DNA of 44,414 bases, from positions 1 to 44,414 of the forward strand of contig JAQWAC010000006.1 of NCBI GenBank assembly GCA_028707875.1, given 5' to 3'. The notes under the pieces are model-generated. The model was not told where the DNA came from, did no database searches, and saw only the letters and a program-made list of their open reading frames with translations. This DNA is from Candidatus Peribacteraceae bacterium (GTDB lineage: Bacteria; Patescibacteriota; Gracilibacteria; Peribacterales; Peribacteraceae). Shown here one piece after another: positions 9,830 to 20,101 of this stretch. Position numbers and translations under genes: made by a program. The stretch's first letter is position 1; each line of letters starts with the position of its first letter.

Positions 9830-11572
9830 GTGAGTCCTCCGGAAACTTTTTCCCTCAAACGATACCTCGCAGCACCGACGCACATTCCGGAAGGCGGCCT
9901 GCAGCCGCGCAGCTGGATGCTCAACACCTTCCTGCCCCAATTTGTCCGTCCCGCGCCTGTTCTTGATGAGGGACGGATCGCTTTGCTGCGGAAACACGGG
10001 CTCGATGAAGACGGCGCGTACGCGGTGCGGAGCGGCTTCGGCGCGGGGAGTCTTTCTGACCTGACGCGGCTCGTCGTTTCCGCGGTGCGAAACGGGGAAG
10101 CACTGATGGCGGAGACCCTCCCCTTCAACGATCCGGGCCCGATGAGCGCGAATCCGTATCTGGGAACGCCCTTCGGCATGAACCCCGCCATGGCGGACAT
10201 CGGGGGCGTGCGCGCCCTCCGCCTCGGGGACGGCGATCCGGAGACGCCGTGCGCGCAACGATGCATCGCACTCATCAATGCGCGGGGAAAACAGATGCGG
10301 GAGGAGGGACTCTACGAGCAGGGACGGTTCTGGCACCCGCACCTCCGCGCATTCAAGCTCGATGCGTTCCGCATCGCGTACGACGACATGCGGGAGCAGG
10401 GGGAAGAGGAAGGCTTCGGGGACTTCCGGCACGAGCACGTCCGCGACGGCGATCGCTCACTGGATTACGCCGTGTTTCAGGCGCTCAACGACAAGTACCG
10501 CACGCCGTGGCAGAACTGGGAGGACGGTGACAAGCGCAAAAAACCGATCGGGCACGTGGAAGGACCCGCCGCGGATCCGGAGATCGGCGATCGTTCCCTC
10601 TTCCACCTCTATGTGCAGTGGCACCTGCAGCGGCAGGTCCGCTCGTATGCCGATGCGGTGCGCGGAGCGGGCGGCAGGGTGATCGCGGATCGTGCGTACG
10701 GCGCCGATCCCCACACGCCGGAGACCCTGCGATCGTGGCGGGAGGAGTACGGCGAAGGGGGAAGCGGCGCCTTCCTCCTCGACGAACGGGGATGGCCCCG
10801 TTACGTGAACGCGGTCATCGACAGTGCACACGGCGTCCAGCGGTGGGGCCATGCCGCCATGAATTGGCCGTACGCCTACGAAGCCTGCATGAAGCTCCTG
10901 CTCGATTCCCTCCAGCCGATTGCAGGGTATGCCGATGGCTGCCGTCTGGATTACGCACTGGGATTGAGCGACGGAACGACGTACGTGCATCCGTGGAACG
11001 ACCACGACCGGTACTTCCAGTTCGGCCCCAAGGATGATGCCTTCCGGCGCATCGCAGAGACATTCCCGAACCTCGCAGTGTACTGCGAAGCCTGCGGACT
11101 CGTGGGTGAGGACGCGCATGCGGCCCGCAGGAGAGCGGGGTTGCGGAGTCTGGAGTGCGTCCAGTGGGGAGGCGTGGCGCATCAGGGCGATCCGGGGACC
11201 GTCTTCTTCACCGACAATCAGGATACGCACACGCTCCCCGCCATCGTGAACGCCGGAGACGTCGATTGGACGCTCAATCTGGGACACATGCGGTGGATGC
11301 TCCATGAGACGGGAGCCAAAGCGGGAGTGGATGTACAGACGGGAGTTCTCCGCATCATCGAGCGGATGATGCACTCGCACCGGCAAATCATCGCGACGAC
11401 GCTGGCGAGCCTTTCCGGCGAGTGGCGCTGCATCAACGAAGTCGGCAAGCAGGACGTCTCCTACTGGCAGCTCATCAGTCCGCGGACGGCGGAGGAGATG
11501 GAAGGGGTGTTCCGGAGAATGGGAGAGATTGCCAGACAGGCGAGAAGGGCGGCGAGGGAGTGTGTGGGGTGA
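9830..11572 (+). CDS. Divergent 4-alpha-glucanotransferase-like protein (GH77)
   Basis: MalQ-like order of motifs: SANPYLGTPFGMNP, RTPWQNWEDGDKR, QWHLQRQVRSYADAVRGAGGRVIAD, CRLDYALGL, YCEACGLV, FFTDNQDTHTL. Confidence 0.6.
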   Translation: MSPPETFSLKRYLAAPTHIPEGGLQPRSWMLNTFLPQFVRPAPVLDEGRIALLRKHGLDEDGAYAVRSGFGAGSLSDLTRLVVSAVRNGEALMAETLPFNDPGPMSANPYLGTPFGMNPAMADIGGVRALRLGDGDPETPCAQRCIALINARGKQMREEGLYEQGRFWHPHLRAFKLDAFRIAYDDMREQGEEEGFGDFRHEHVRDGDRSLDYAVFQALNDKYRTPWQNWEDGDKRKKPIGHVEGPAADPEIGDRSLFHLYVQWHLQRQVRSYADAVRGAGGRVIADRAYGADPHTPETLRSWREEYGEGGSGAFLLDERGWPRYVNAVIDSAHGVQRWGHAAMNWPYAYEACMKLLLDSLQPIAGYADGCRLDYALGLSDGTTYVHPWNDHDRYFQFGPKDDAFRRIAETFPNLAVYCEACGLVGEDAHAARRRAGLRSLECVQWGGVAHQGDPGTVFFTDNQDTHTLPAIVNAGDVDWTLNLGHMRWMLHETGAKAGVDVQTGVLRIIERMMHSHRQIIATTLASLSGEWRCINEVGKQDVSYWQLISPRTAEEMEGVFRRMGEIARQARRAARECVG

Positions 11573-11606
11573 CGAACCGAATCTCTCCTCACCCGGTTAC
11601 AAACCC

Positions 11607-13952
11607 CTACGGAATCCTGTACACCGTCGACCGGACGGAGCTGTCCGGAACATCCACCCACGTGAAGGCCTGATCGCCGTCGTTCCACTCCACGCTGCCG
11701 ACGCTGCTTCTGTCCCCGAGTCCGTTCAGGCTCGTCTGGAGCGTACTGGAACCGAGAGCCGTCACTTTGGGGCTCTCGATCACCGCCTTCAGTTCGAGGG
11801 TGACATAGCCCCCCTGATCTATCGACGCGGTCACGCCGCCGCTCTGAATGTCCGCACACACGACGGAGAAGGACCCCGTGAGGGCGCTTGCCGTGCAGGG
11901 AACCGTGGTGCCGGGGTTGAGGGTATTCCCGAGCGTGAATGTCCCCGTGGTGAAGAGGACGTTCGTGGCGGTGACGGAGAACGTGAGCTTCGTGATATTC
12001 ACGGCGTTGAGTCCGTTCCGGGAATTGCCATGCGGCGCCGCGCGGAAGCGGAAGATCCCGATGGAAGAGCGGCCTGCGGGAACCGCCGAATTATCGGGGT
12101 TCGAATCCGCATTCTCGATGCCCGAAAGTTTGGCGGCAACCGTATCGCTCGCCGGTGCGGTGATGGCGCCGTTCGGCCCCGCATTGCCCCTCCCGATGAA
12201 GACCTCGCCATTCTCCGTCGCATTGCCGTCATTCTGGTCCAGATCCTGCTCGGAGGAGACGCCGCGCGCTTCCACGGCCACATCCCCCGTCGTCGCGGGC
12301 GAAAGTGTGAGCGTGATTTGGTCGCCGCTCTTCCCCCCCTCGGTGTCCGCCTTGGCGACGGCACGCACGATCACGTCTTTCGTGGAATCCTTGCGCACCG
12401 TGAAGGCCGTTGAGGCGCAGAACCGCCCCGTGACGACCGTACGGCACTGGACGGAAGTGGCGGTGGCAAAGGGGGTCGCGGCCCCCGGATCAAAGAGCTC
12501 GAGATAGGAGATGTCATCCGTCGCACCGTTGATCGTGAGACGGCGCACGCTGATATCCTCATCCGTGGCGCGGAAGGTGAGTCGCAGGAGGTCATCGCTG
12601 GCCGCCCCCAGGAGAATCTGATGGCTGCGCACCGATTGATTGCTCGACGTGACATACAGGTTGCCGCGATCGGAAACGACGGTGACGGGAGGCGTCATCT
12701 GCGTGTACACCGCAATCCAGCAATTGTCATACAACGGACAGGGGCGCGCGTCCGTTCTGATGCCGACGAGCTGCCGTCCGTCGATATCCCCCACCGCTTC
12801 CACGTACTGCGGATTATCCGTGTCGAACCCGAGCGTCAGAGTGGACGGGAGCCCGCTCGACGGGAAGTCCGCACGCACCTCAAAGCGCGTGGCATGGTCG
12901 GTGGAGACGAGCGTATTGATGGAAGTGAACTGCACGACCCCGCTCCTCTCGGTCCCGATCGCCACCTGAACCTCATCCTTTCCGTCCCCCATATCATCCC
13001 GATAGAGCCGGTAATTCACCGCAGCCGCAGTCGAGCCCGCGTCCGCGCGGAATTTGAGTCCCGTGAGATTCGCATCCTGCCACTTGGCCACCGCATCGAA
13101 GGAGAGAAGGGACACATTCTTCGCGCCTCCGGTGAGATTCAGCTCACCCTGCGATTTCTGATCGATGCGCAGGACGGAATGCTGCACCGGCTCCGGCACG
13201 ATGATGCAAATGCTGCTGCATCCGTCACTGTCCTGCGTATTGCCGTCATCACACTGTTCGCCCGACTCGAGCATGCCGTTGCCGCAGACGGGAACGACGT
13301 AGGGATACCTGCGCGAGACCGACGAGACGGAAGAGGCGGAAGAAACCGAAGAAACCGACGAGCTGCTTTGATCGGACCCGACGACCGCGAGCGGCTGATT
13401 GAGGGAGACGAGGAGGAACGCCATGTCGCCCCGCGTGAGGAGGTGGCCGGGATCATTGAGGAAGTACTCCCCGATGCCCGTACCGGCCGCGGCGACGAAG
13501 TACGGTTCGTACCAGTGATCGGGGGCGCGGATGTAGACGGGGAGCCTCATCCCCCACGCCGTCACGGCCATCTTCAGCGCTTCCGCCAGATTGATCGTCC
13601 GTGCCCCCCGGAAAGTACCGTCCGGATAGCCGTCCACGAGATGCTGCGCCTTGGCCGCGCACGCGAACGGCCAGAACCACTGCGTGTCACCGGTGAAATC
13701 CGTGAAGCAGCGAATTTCCTCCTGACTTGCGATTGTGCCGTTCACGGCGAGCTCGAGCGTCTTCAGGAATTCCGCCCGGTTCACAAGAACATCGGGGCGG
13801 TAGAGTCCGGCTCCGTATCCCTCCACGATCCCGCGCTGCCGGAGTTCCTCGATCTGAGGCGCCTGCGCATGTCCGATGACATCCGGAAACGGTCCTCCGC
13901 CAAGAGAGGACGAAGCAATAAGCAAAGTGGCGAGTGCGGCGGTGATTCCCAT
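11607..13952 (-). CDS. SLH-domain surface protein with Ser-rich linker and DUF4215-like Cys motif
   Basis: N-terminal SLH repeats (FPDVIGHAQAPQIEELRQRGIVEGYGAGLYRPDVLVNRAEFLK); S-rich linker; CGNGMLESGEQCDDGNTQDSDGCSSIC; start chosen at MGITAAL, 7 nt from TATAAT. Confidence 0.85.
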   Translation of the reverse strand: MGITAALATLLIASSSLGGGPFPDVIGHAQAPQIEELRQRGIVEGYGAGLYRPDVLVNRAEFLKTLELAVNGTIASQEEIRCFTDFTGDTQWFWPFACAAKAQHLVDGYPDGTFRGARTINLAEALKMAVTAWGMRLPVYIRAPDHWYEPYFVAAAGTGIGEYFLNDPGHLLTRGDMAFLLVSLNQPLAVVGSDQSSSSVSSVSSASSVSSVSRRYPYVVPVCGNGMLESGEQCDDGNTQDSDGCSSICIIVPEPVQHSVLRIDQKSQGELNLTGGAKNVSLLSFDAVAKWQDANLTGLKFRADAGSTAAAVNYRLYRDDMGDGKDEVQVAIGTERSGVVQFTSINTLVSTDHATRFEVRADFPSSGLPSTLTLGFDTDNPQYVEAVGDIDGRQLVGIRTDARPCPLYDNCWIAVYTQMTPPVTVVSDRGNLYVTSSNQSVRSHQILLGAASDDLLRLTFRATDEDISVRRLTINGATDDISYLELFDPGAATPFATATSVQCRTVVTGRFCASTAFTVRKDSTKDVIVRAVAKADTEGGKSGDQITLTLSPATTGDVAVEARGVSSEQDLDQNDGNATENGEVFIGRGNAGPNGAITAPASDTVAAKLSGIENADSNPDNSAVPAGRSSIGIFRFRAAPHGNSRNGLNAVNITKLTFSVTATNVLFTTGTFTLGNTLNPGTTVPCTASALTGSFSVVCADIQSGGVTASIDQGGYVTLELKAVIESPKVTALGSSTLQTSLNGLGDRSSVGSVEWNDGDQAFTWVDVPDSSVRSTVYRIP

Positions 13953-14103
13953 GGAAACGATTATACCTCCCCCCGGGAAGCAAGACGAACGTGACATCAA
14001 AACATTATAATAATGCTGTCGCGAAGTCGGGCTTCGCCTTTTTCCCCCACCCTACCCTCCCCCGAGAGGGGGTGATTTCGCGCGAAGAATTTTTGATGAA
14101 CTT

Positions 14104-14192
14104 GCGGCGAAGCGCGGGTCTCCCGCGCTGGAGCCACTCCGCTCAGGGAAAAGAGGGTTCGCGGGAGAGAAACCGTAGGTTTCTCTTCCGCG
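14104..14192. repeat. Dispersed ~89-nt two-hairpin element, copy 1
   Basis: GCGGCGA-[AGCGCGGG TCT CCCGCGCT]-GGAGCCACTCCGCTCAGGGAAAAGAGGGTT-[CGCGGGAGAGAAACC GTA GGTTTCTCTTCCGCG]. Confidence 0.8.
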
Positions 14193-14197
14193 CAAAG

Positions 14198-14274
14198 TGG
14201 TGCCCGCGGCAGGAATTGAACCCACGACCTCCTGGTTCGAAGCCAGGCGCTCTATCCAACTGAGCTACGCGGGC
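14198..14274 (-). tRNA. tRNA-Arg (anticodon UCG), CCA encoded
   Basis: Reverse complement GCCCGCGTAGCTCAGTTGGATAGAGCGCCTGGCTTCGAACCAGGAGGTCGTGGGTTCAATTCCTGCCGCGGGCACCA; anticodon loop CTTCGAA. Confidence 0.94.
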
Positions 14275-14340
14275 AGCTCGTCCGTAGCCTATCACGCGCA
14301 TGTCATCCGAAGAAGGAGTGAACCGTGGTATACTTGCGGC

Positions 14341-14748
14341 ATGACAGCGGAAGAAGAAGACGTGTGGGTCAGTGATTCCAGTGCGGAGCGCTTCACGCGC
14401 GCGGACGCGCGAAAGGATGCCCTGAAGCGGCAGATCGAAGCGAAGAAAGGGAAACCGATCAATAAGAGAGAGGAGCAGGGACTCAAAGAACTGAAAACGA
14501 AGGTGAATCTGAATTCGCTGCAATCGCAGGTATCCGGCAAGGCGGATGAAGAGAAGAAGCGTGCCGCGAAGGCTGCAGAGGAAAAGAAGCACGAGACCTT
14601 CGGGACCAAAACCCACCAACAGGAAGAGAAGGCGGAGGTGGAGAACGCACAGGTGAAGGCATCTCCGGAACGCCTCATCCGGAAGGAGAAGGCGAAGGAA
14701 GAAGAACAGAAACAGGCATCACAGGAATATCAGCAGCAGGTGGGGTGA
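14341..14748 (+). CDS. Hypothetical highly charged, coiled-coil-like protein
   Basis: MTAEEEDVWVSDSSAERFTRADARKDALKRQIEAKKGKP...; TATACT box 6 nt upstream of ATG. Confidence 0.6.
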   Translation: MTAEEEDVWVSDSSAERFTRADARKDALKRQIEAKKGKPINKREEQGLKELKTKVNLNSLQSQVSGKADEEKKRAAKAAEEKKHETFGTKTHQQEEKAEVENAQVKASPERLIRKEKAKEEEQKQASQEYQQQVG

Positions 14749-14767
14749 GCGTGAATGAGAGAGAATA

Positions 14768-14795
14768 TTGATTATTTATGATTTTATTGTATAAT
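14768..14795 (+). promoter_or_regulatory. Sigma70-type promoter for a leaderless gene
   Basis: TTGATT (14768-14773), 16 nt, TATAAT (14790-14795), then 6 nt to ATG 14802. Confidence 0.7.
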
Positions 14796-14801
14796 ATTAA
14801 T

Positions 14802-15206
14802 ATGAGCGCTTGGGAAGGTATCAAGAGCGATACGGCCAAGCCCTTTGATATCACTTCCCTCCCCGTGAAAGCGGCGGAGACAGGCTTCATGAAACTGGCA
14901 GGCGAGCCCTTTCTCGCGAAAATGAAACATGAGACAGCACAAAGCATTTGGGATGTCATGATGTTGCCTCCGCGGATTCTGAAGCACGCCGGTATCGGCG
15001 TCCTCAAGGGATCACTCAAATTGGGGCGGGGCGTCCTCTCGCGCATCTCCATCCTCCCGATGTGGTCGGCGGAGCGCCAGGAGCAGAAGACGCAAACGAG
15101 ACAGGATCTCAATGCACTCGCGAATCGGATAAGCCCGAAGCAAACTCCCGGCACGCTGGGAAACTCGCTGGAGAAACTGAAGGGTCTTTTTAACACGGCG
15201 GCCTGA
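14802..15206 (+). CDS. Hypothetical protein
   Basis: MSAWEGIKSDTAKPFDITSLPVKAAETGFMKLAGEPF...; consensus promoter immediately upstream. Confidence 0.6.
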   Translation: MSAWEGIKSDTAKPFDITSLPVKAAETGFMKLAGEPFLAKMKHETAQSIWDVMMLPPRILKHAGIGVLKGSLKLGRGVLSRISILPMWSAERQEQKTQTRQDLNALANRISPKQTPGTLGNSLEKLKGLFNTAA

Positions 15207-15232
15207 CGACCACATGATGCAGGAGCAATGAG

Positions 15233-15299
15233 CACGTCATCCTGAGCTTGTCGAAGGATGATGTGCGATGCGTCATGGTTCGACAAGCCCACCATGACG
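15233..15299. repeat. REP-like inverted pair (loop GRGCTTGTCGA)
   Basis: CATCCT-GAGCTTGTCGA-AGGATG followed by CGTCATGGT-TCGACAAGCCC-ACCATGACG. Confidence 0.8.
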
Positions 15300-15307
15300 G
15301 GGAACGT

Positions 15308-16519
15308 TCACGAATTGCGAAGCGTGTGCCCCATCTTCTCTTTTTTGGTTTTCAGATACCTCTTCTGCTGCGAAGTCGCATCCGTAATCTCGAGCGGCAC
15401 CTGCTCCGTGACACGCAGCCCGTACCCCTCCAGCCCGACGATCTTCTTGGGGTTATTCGTCAGGAGCCGTATGGAACCGACTCCGAGATCCTTGAGGATC
15501 TGGGCGCCGATCCCGTAGTCACGCAGATCCGCCGCCAATCCCAGACGCTCGTTGGCCTCCACAGTGTCCAACCCCTCCTCCTGCTGCAGTTTGTACGCGC
15601 GGATTTTGTTGATGAGCCCGATGCCGCGCCCCTCCTGCCGCATGTAAAGGATCACGCCGCGCCCCTCCCCCGCAATCATCCGCATGGCGGTCTTCAGCTG
15701 GTGACCGCAGTCGCAGCGCAGCGATCCCAACGTATCGCCCGTGAGGCATTCGGAGTGCACGCGCACGAGAACGGGATCCTCCGGTTTGATGACGCCTTTG
15801 GTGAGCGCCACGTGTTCTTTGTCGTGCACCGTGTCGTAATAGACATGAATCATCCAATCGCCCGTCTCCGTCTGCAGAGGCGACTCCGCTTCCTTGCGTA
15901 CGAGCGTTTCCGTGCGCCTGCGGTGGGCGATGAGGTCCGCAATGAGGAGGATGGGAATGGCGTGCTCTTTCGCGAATGTCTCAAGAGCGGGAAGCCGCAT
16001 CATCGTGCCGTCCTCATGCATGAGCTCGCTGATCACCGCCCCCGGTCGCAGCCCCGCGAGTCGGCAGAGATCCGTCCCCGCCTCGGTGTGTCCGGCACGC
16101 ACCAGGACGCCGCCATTCTGCGCGCGAAGCGGGAAGACATGCCCCGGCCGGACGAGATCCGAGGGAGCGGCGGCAGGATTGATCGCCGTGCGGATCGTCT
16201 GGGCGCGATCATGTGCCGAAATCCCCGTGGTGACCCCCTTGGCCGCTTCGATGCTCACGGTGAAAGGCGTCTGCCGGCGGGAGGTGTTGTGAGCGACCAT
16301 TGCGGGAAGCTCGAGCCGGTCCGCAATGTCATTCGCGAGCGCCAGACAGACCACACCACCGGTGTGTCGGATGATGAAGGCCATCGATTCCTCCGTACTG
16401 TGCTCGGCGGCCATCACCAGATCGCCTTCGTTCTCCCGCGCCTCATCGTCCATGACGATGAGCATTCTGCCTGCACGCAGCGCTTCGAGAGCCTCCGGAA
16501 CGGCTGAAAACTTCGTCAT
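15308..16519 (-). CDS. ribBA: Bifunctional DHBP synthase / GTP cyclohydrolase II
   Basis: Rib[47 protein letters not shown]; Rib[61 protein letters not shown]. Confidence 0.96.
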   Translation of the reverse strand: MTKFSAVPEALEALRAGRMLIVMDDEARENEGDLVMAAEHSTEESMAFIIRHTGGVVCLALANDIADRLELPAMVAHNTSRRQTPFTVSIEAAKGVTTGISAHDRAQTIRTAINPAAAPSDLVRPGHVFPLRAQNGGVLVRAGHTEAGTDLCRLAGLRPGAVISELMHEDGTMMRLPALETFAKEHAIPILLIADLIAHRRRTETLVRKEAESPLQTETGDWMIHVYYDTVHDKEHVALTKGVIKPEDPVLVRVHSECLTGDTLGSLRCDCGHQLKTAMRMIAGEGRGVILYMRQEGRGIGLINKIRAYKLQQEEGLDTVEANERLGLAADLRDYGIGAQILKDLGVGSIRLLTNNPKKIVGLEGYGLRVTEQVPLEITDATSQQKRYLKTKKEKMGHTLRNS

Positions 16520-16556
16520 GGAGATCCCATTCTACACCGCTATCACTTGCGATAGG

Positions 16557-18110
16557 ATGCAGACGATGCACTTTTCGTCCGCATTCCGCCGGTGGTTGCC
16601 GTTCCTCACGGTCTGCTTCATTCTCGTTCTCACGTTCCTGATTCTCCTGCCCCTGAAGAATCCCCCTTCGCTGGATGACGGGCTCCGGCACGTCACCATC
16701 GGACGGCTGATGGCGGAGAACGGGATTTCGTCCGTAAAGGGATGGGGCGACTTCTTCTTTGCGGGATATTTCTCGCAACGGAACAGCGATCCGTGGTTTC
16801 TCTCGGACGTACTCTTCATGCCGCTGAGCCGTCTGCCGCTCGTCACCGCGCTCAAAATCTCCATTGTCACTTCCCTCACGCTGATTCTCCTCTCAGCCTG
16901 GCTCTTTTTCCGTTTGCTCCGCCTGACCCCGCTCGCAACGAGTTCCCTCCTTCTGCTCCTCGCCTGCGGGGAAATGCCGTTCTATTCGAGACTGTTCCTT
17001 GCCCGCCCCTTCCCTCTTATGACGGCGATCGTGATTCTCACGGTCACGGCCGTCCTGAACCGCAAGTGGATCGCCCTGCTGCCGCTCCTGTGCATCGCCA
17101 CACTCCTCTCCCATCTCTTCGTCCTCCCGCTGGGTGTCGCCGTCATCGGTGCGTTGTGGCTCGGGAGTCTGAGGGAAAAGAAAATGGCGTTCCGCGTCGC
17201 CGGTGCCGCCGTCGCCGGTGTTCTGCTGGGACTCCTCCTCCACCCGTCATCTCTTTCGTACACGCACTACCTCGCGACGGTCTTCATCCGGATCCCCTTC
17301 CTCTTCGGCAGGCGCGCGGACATGGGGAGCGAGATGTACTCGGCATTCTCCGCGGGCCCCTCCGCCGCCATCCCGGTCACAGGCGCACTCATCCTCATGA
17401 CGATCTTCGCCCTGTACACACTCGGGATTCCCCCGAAAACATTGCATAAGGAGGGCTTCAGCTTCGTCGCGTCCCTTACCGCTCTCTTTCTTTGCGCTTT
17501 TCTCCTCTGGATGCGGGCGCTCGACGTGCTCTGGCCGCTCCTCATTCTGACTATCGCGCTTCTCATCCGCATCGCTCCCGAGCTTCCGCGAAAAATTCTC
17601 CTCTTGTTCTTCAGTCCTCCCGTCAAACGGATCACGACAATCGCGCCGCTGGTCCTGCTCTTCTTCTTCTCCGTCTACCTGCAACGAACAAGCGCGTTCT
17701 TCCTCCGAACCAACCGCCTCCACGCGCTGAGCCGCCTCCACGCGCTCTCGCTTATTCCGCCGGGCAGTCGAGTCCTCAATCCAGACTGGGGACTCTTCCC
17801 GCTCTTCTTCGCGGTGCGTCCCGACCTCCTCTACGCCACGGGGATCGATTCAAACTTCACCTACCTGCAGGATCCGGAGGCTTCCGCTCTCCTTGCGCTG
17901 CCCGATGATCTGGAGCTCCATCCGGAGAAACCCGTCCCCGATATCTCACGATGGCTGTCGCAACTCCTCACGCACTTCCCCGCGCAGTACATCGCGTTCC
18001 CCACGCAGGGGAAGGAGAAGCTCGTCTTCCTCATGAGAAAATCCCCGCTCGTGAAGGAGCTCTCCGCGGATACCACACTGACTATCTTTGAAGTTCTTCC
18101 TCAACCTTAA
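16557..18110 (+). CDS. Polytopic membrane protein, possibly GT-C glycosyltransferase-like
   Basis: Many TM segments; MQTMHFSSAFRRWLPFLTVCFILVLTFLILLPLKNPPSLDDGLRHVTIGRLMAENG. The N-terminal part of the listed ORF overlaps ribBA and is unlikely to be real. Confidence 0.65.
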   Translation: MQTMHFSSAFRRWLPFLTVCFILVLTFLILLPLKNPPSLDDGLRHVTIGRLMAENGISSVKGWGDFFFAGYFSQRNSDPWFLSDVLFMPLSRLPLVTALKISIVTSLTLILLSAWLFFRLLRLTPLATSSLLLLLACGEMPFYSRLFLARPFPLMTAIVILTVTAVLNRKWIALLPLLCIATLLSHLFVLPLGVAVIGALWLGSLREKKMAFRVAGAAVAGVLLGLLLHPSSLSYTHYLATVFIRIPFLFGRRADMGSEMYSAFSAGPSAAIPVTGALILMTIFALYTLGIPPKTLHKEGFSFVASLTALFLCAFLLWMRALDVLWPLLILTIALLIRIAPELPRKILLLFFSPPVKRITTIAPLVLLFFFSVYLQRTSAFFLRTNRLHALSRLHALSLIPPGSRVLNPDWGLFPLFFAVRPDLLYATGIDSNFTYLQDPEASALLALPDDLELHPEKPVPDISRWLSQLLTHFPAQYIAFPTQGKEKLVFLMRKSPLVKELSADTTLTIFEVLPQP

Positions 18111-18176
18111 CCTTATCCTACCCCCTACGCCCCCCCCTCTTCGGAGATGCAGAAACGAAGAGAAGATTGAGGCATC

Positions 18177-19556
18177 CTACTGCATCAGAACCGTGTACGT
18201 CTGCTTCGCATCGCCCGGGAACGTGCGACCGATCCCGACATAGTACGTGCCGGACGGGAAGAGGTAGTGCTGATTGCACTTCGGTCCGGCGAAATCACTG
18301 AGCGTCACATCGCCCATGGGATAAATGCTGCAGGTGATCTGCGTGGAATCGCTCACGGTGATCTGCATTTCCTTCTCCTTGGCAGCCGTGAAGGTGAACC
18401 AGTCCTGATAATCCTCCGGCATGAGCGTCCCCGTGCGCGCCACCGTCGAGAGGAGCGCCTGTGCTTCGCGGAAACCGTCATTCCCGTCTCCCGTCGTTTC
18501 CTTCACCGAAACGGAGAAGGTGGTATCCGGCGATGTGGGCTGGAGCTGCAACTGATACTTCCCCGGCCGAAGCGCCGTCTTCATGAAGCACCCGCCGTTC
18601 TCCTGAAAACCAAGGTAGTACTCAAAGGAGAAGCCCTGCTCTTCGAGAAGGTAGAGCCGGCAACTCACGGCACCCGGTTGACCGGACTGCAGCTTCACTT
18701 CGGTGGATGCGACCAGATTCCGATCAAGCGTGAAGGTATAGGAGAACGATTTTTTCGCGTTGAATTTCCCCGACGATTCGATGGGGAATGTCGTATCCGA
18801 AGCGGCCGCTGAAGCCTGGGATGACACTCCGGAAGACGTACTTTGAGAGGATGCCGAGGATGTCCCCTCCGAAGCGACGCTCTGCGCGGAGGAGGAAGAA
18901 GAGGAGCTCTCCTGACGGTCCTGCTTGAGCGCCACGTTCAATGCATTGTAAATCATCGCGGCCGCCTCCCCGCGGAGGAGCGGCCAATCGGGATAGAAGC
19001 GCCCCGTCTCCTGCCCTGCAATCGGCAGAATCCCCTTCACGTACGCTGCGTAGAGATACTTCGTGTACCACGCGGATGTGGAAACATCCACGAACTTCAC
19101 GATCTCCCGCGCATCGCCCGCCATTTCCGGAATTTCGATCGCCAATACCTGCGTGATCATTTTCAATGATTCCACTCTGTTCACGGGATTCGCCGGACGG
19201 AACGTGCCGTCGGAGGAATACCCCTCCACATAGTGATGCGCCGCGGCGTCACAGACGAAGGATTCGTACCAGCTCCCCTTCTCGACATCCGTGAAACATC
19301 CCGAACTGGCGACATCGGGCACTTTTCCGGACGCCTTGTAGAGCATCTTGAGCATTTCCGCCCTGTTCACCTTCCGATCGGGATAGAAATTACCGTCGGG
19401 ATTCCCGTTGATGATCGAGGCGTTCACCAGCGCCTCAATGGGCTCACGGAAGAGGTGCCCCGCCGGGACATCGGGAAACGTCGCAGCCGCTGCGGCAGTG
19501 GCGAGAACGCCCCCGAAAAGGACGAGGAGCATTGACGGAATTTTTTTGGCAATCAT
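18177..19556 (-). CDS. SLH-domain surface protein with PPC-like C-terminal domain
   Basis: FPDVPAGHLFREPIEALVNASIINGNPDGNFYPDRKVNRAEMLKMLYKASG; S-rich linker; GTLMPEDYQDWFTFTAAKEKEMQITVS; start chosen at MIAKKIPSMLL. Confidence 0.87.
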   Translation of the reverse strand: MIAKKIPSMLLVLFGGVLATAAAAATFPDVPAGHLFREPIEALVNASIINGNPDGNFYPDRKVNRAEMLKMLYKASGKVPDVASSGCFTDVEKGSWYESFVCDAAAHHYVEGYSSDGTFRPANPVNRVESLKMITQVLAIEIPEMAGDAREIVKFVDVSTSAWYTKYLYAAYVKGILPIAGQETGRFYPDWPLLRGEAAAMIYNALNVALKQDRQESSSSSSSAQSVASEGTSSASSQSTSSGVSSQASAAASDTTFPIESSGKFNAKKSFSYTFTLDRNLVASTEVKLQSGQPGAVSCRLYLLEEQGFSFEYYLGFQENGGCFMKTALRPGKYQLQLQPTSPDTTFSVSVKETTGDGNDGFREAQALLSTVARTGTLMPEDYQDWFTFTAAKEKEMQITVSDSTQITCSIYPMGDVTLSDFAGPKCNQHYLFPSGTYYVGIGRTFPGDAKQTYTVLMQ

Positions 19557-19615
19557 GGGTGAGGAGTGAACGTTACGCGCCATCGTACCGCCTTTCCTCT
19601 TGCGTTAACAAGATG

Positions 19616-20092
19616 TCAGGAACGGAAGCGTGCCAGTTGTGCAAGGGAAGTGATGACCGCCCGTGCCGCCTCCTCACCTTTATTTCCGGTCGCACCCGCA
19701 CGCGCTTCGGCCTGCGCAAGCGCATCCACATGGAGCACTTCGAACGCGAAGGGCGCGCCAAACTTGATCTGAACATCCATGATGCCGTGAGCGACGCTCT
19801 CCGCCAGCAGATGCGCGTGATGCGTCTCGCCCTCCACGATCACCCCGAGTCCGATCAGGGCATCGACTTCCTTGGCTTCCAGCAGAGCCGAACCGATGAG
19901 CGGGATCTCGAAGGAACCCGCGACGGGGTACCGCCTAATGTTGCTCGCGGAAATGCCCGCTTCTTTCAGCGTCCGTTCCGCGGCGGCCGCAAGGCGGTCG
20001 ACGATCTCCCCGTGGAACAGGGAATGAACGATCCCGATCCGCCACGAGGAGGAGACGAGAGCCGGCAGCGGAACGACATCGTGCGTGTGCAT
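19616..20092 (-). CDS. ribH: 6,7-dimethyl-8-ribityllumazine synthase
   Basis: IGIVHSLFHGEIVDRL, YPVAGSFEIPLIGSALLEAKEVDALIGLGVIVEGETHHAHLLAESVAHGIMDVQIKFGAPFAFEVL. Confidence 0.93.
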   Translation of the reverse strand: MHTHDVVPLPALVSSSWRIGIVHSLFHGEIVDRLAAAAERTLKEAGISASNIRRYPVAGSFEIPLIGSALLEAKEVDALIGLGVIVEGETHHAHLLAESVAHGIMDVQIKFGAPFAFEVLHVDALAQAEARAGATGNKGEEAARAVITSLAQLARFRS

Positions 20093-20101
20093 GGGAGAAT
20101 T

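Noticed and set aside
12621-13994. 457-aa plus-strand ORF opposite the SLH gene
   Set aside because: Shadow ORF without recognisable motifs; the opposite strand has SLH and Cys motifs.
14197-14340. N-terminal extension of the 14341 ORF
   Set aside because: VPAAGIEPTTSWFEARRSIQLSYAG is a translated tRNA-Arg; the real start is ATG 14341.
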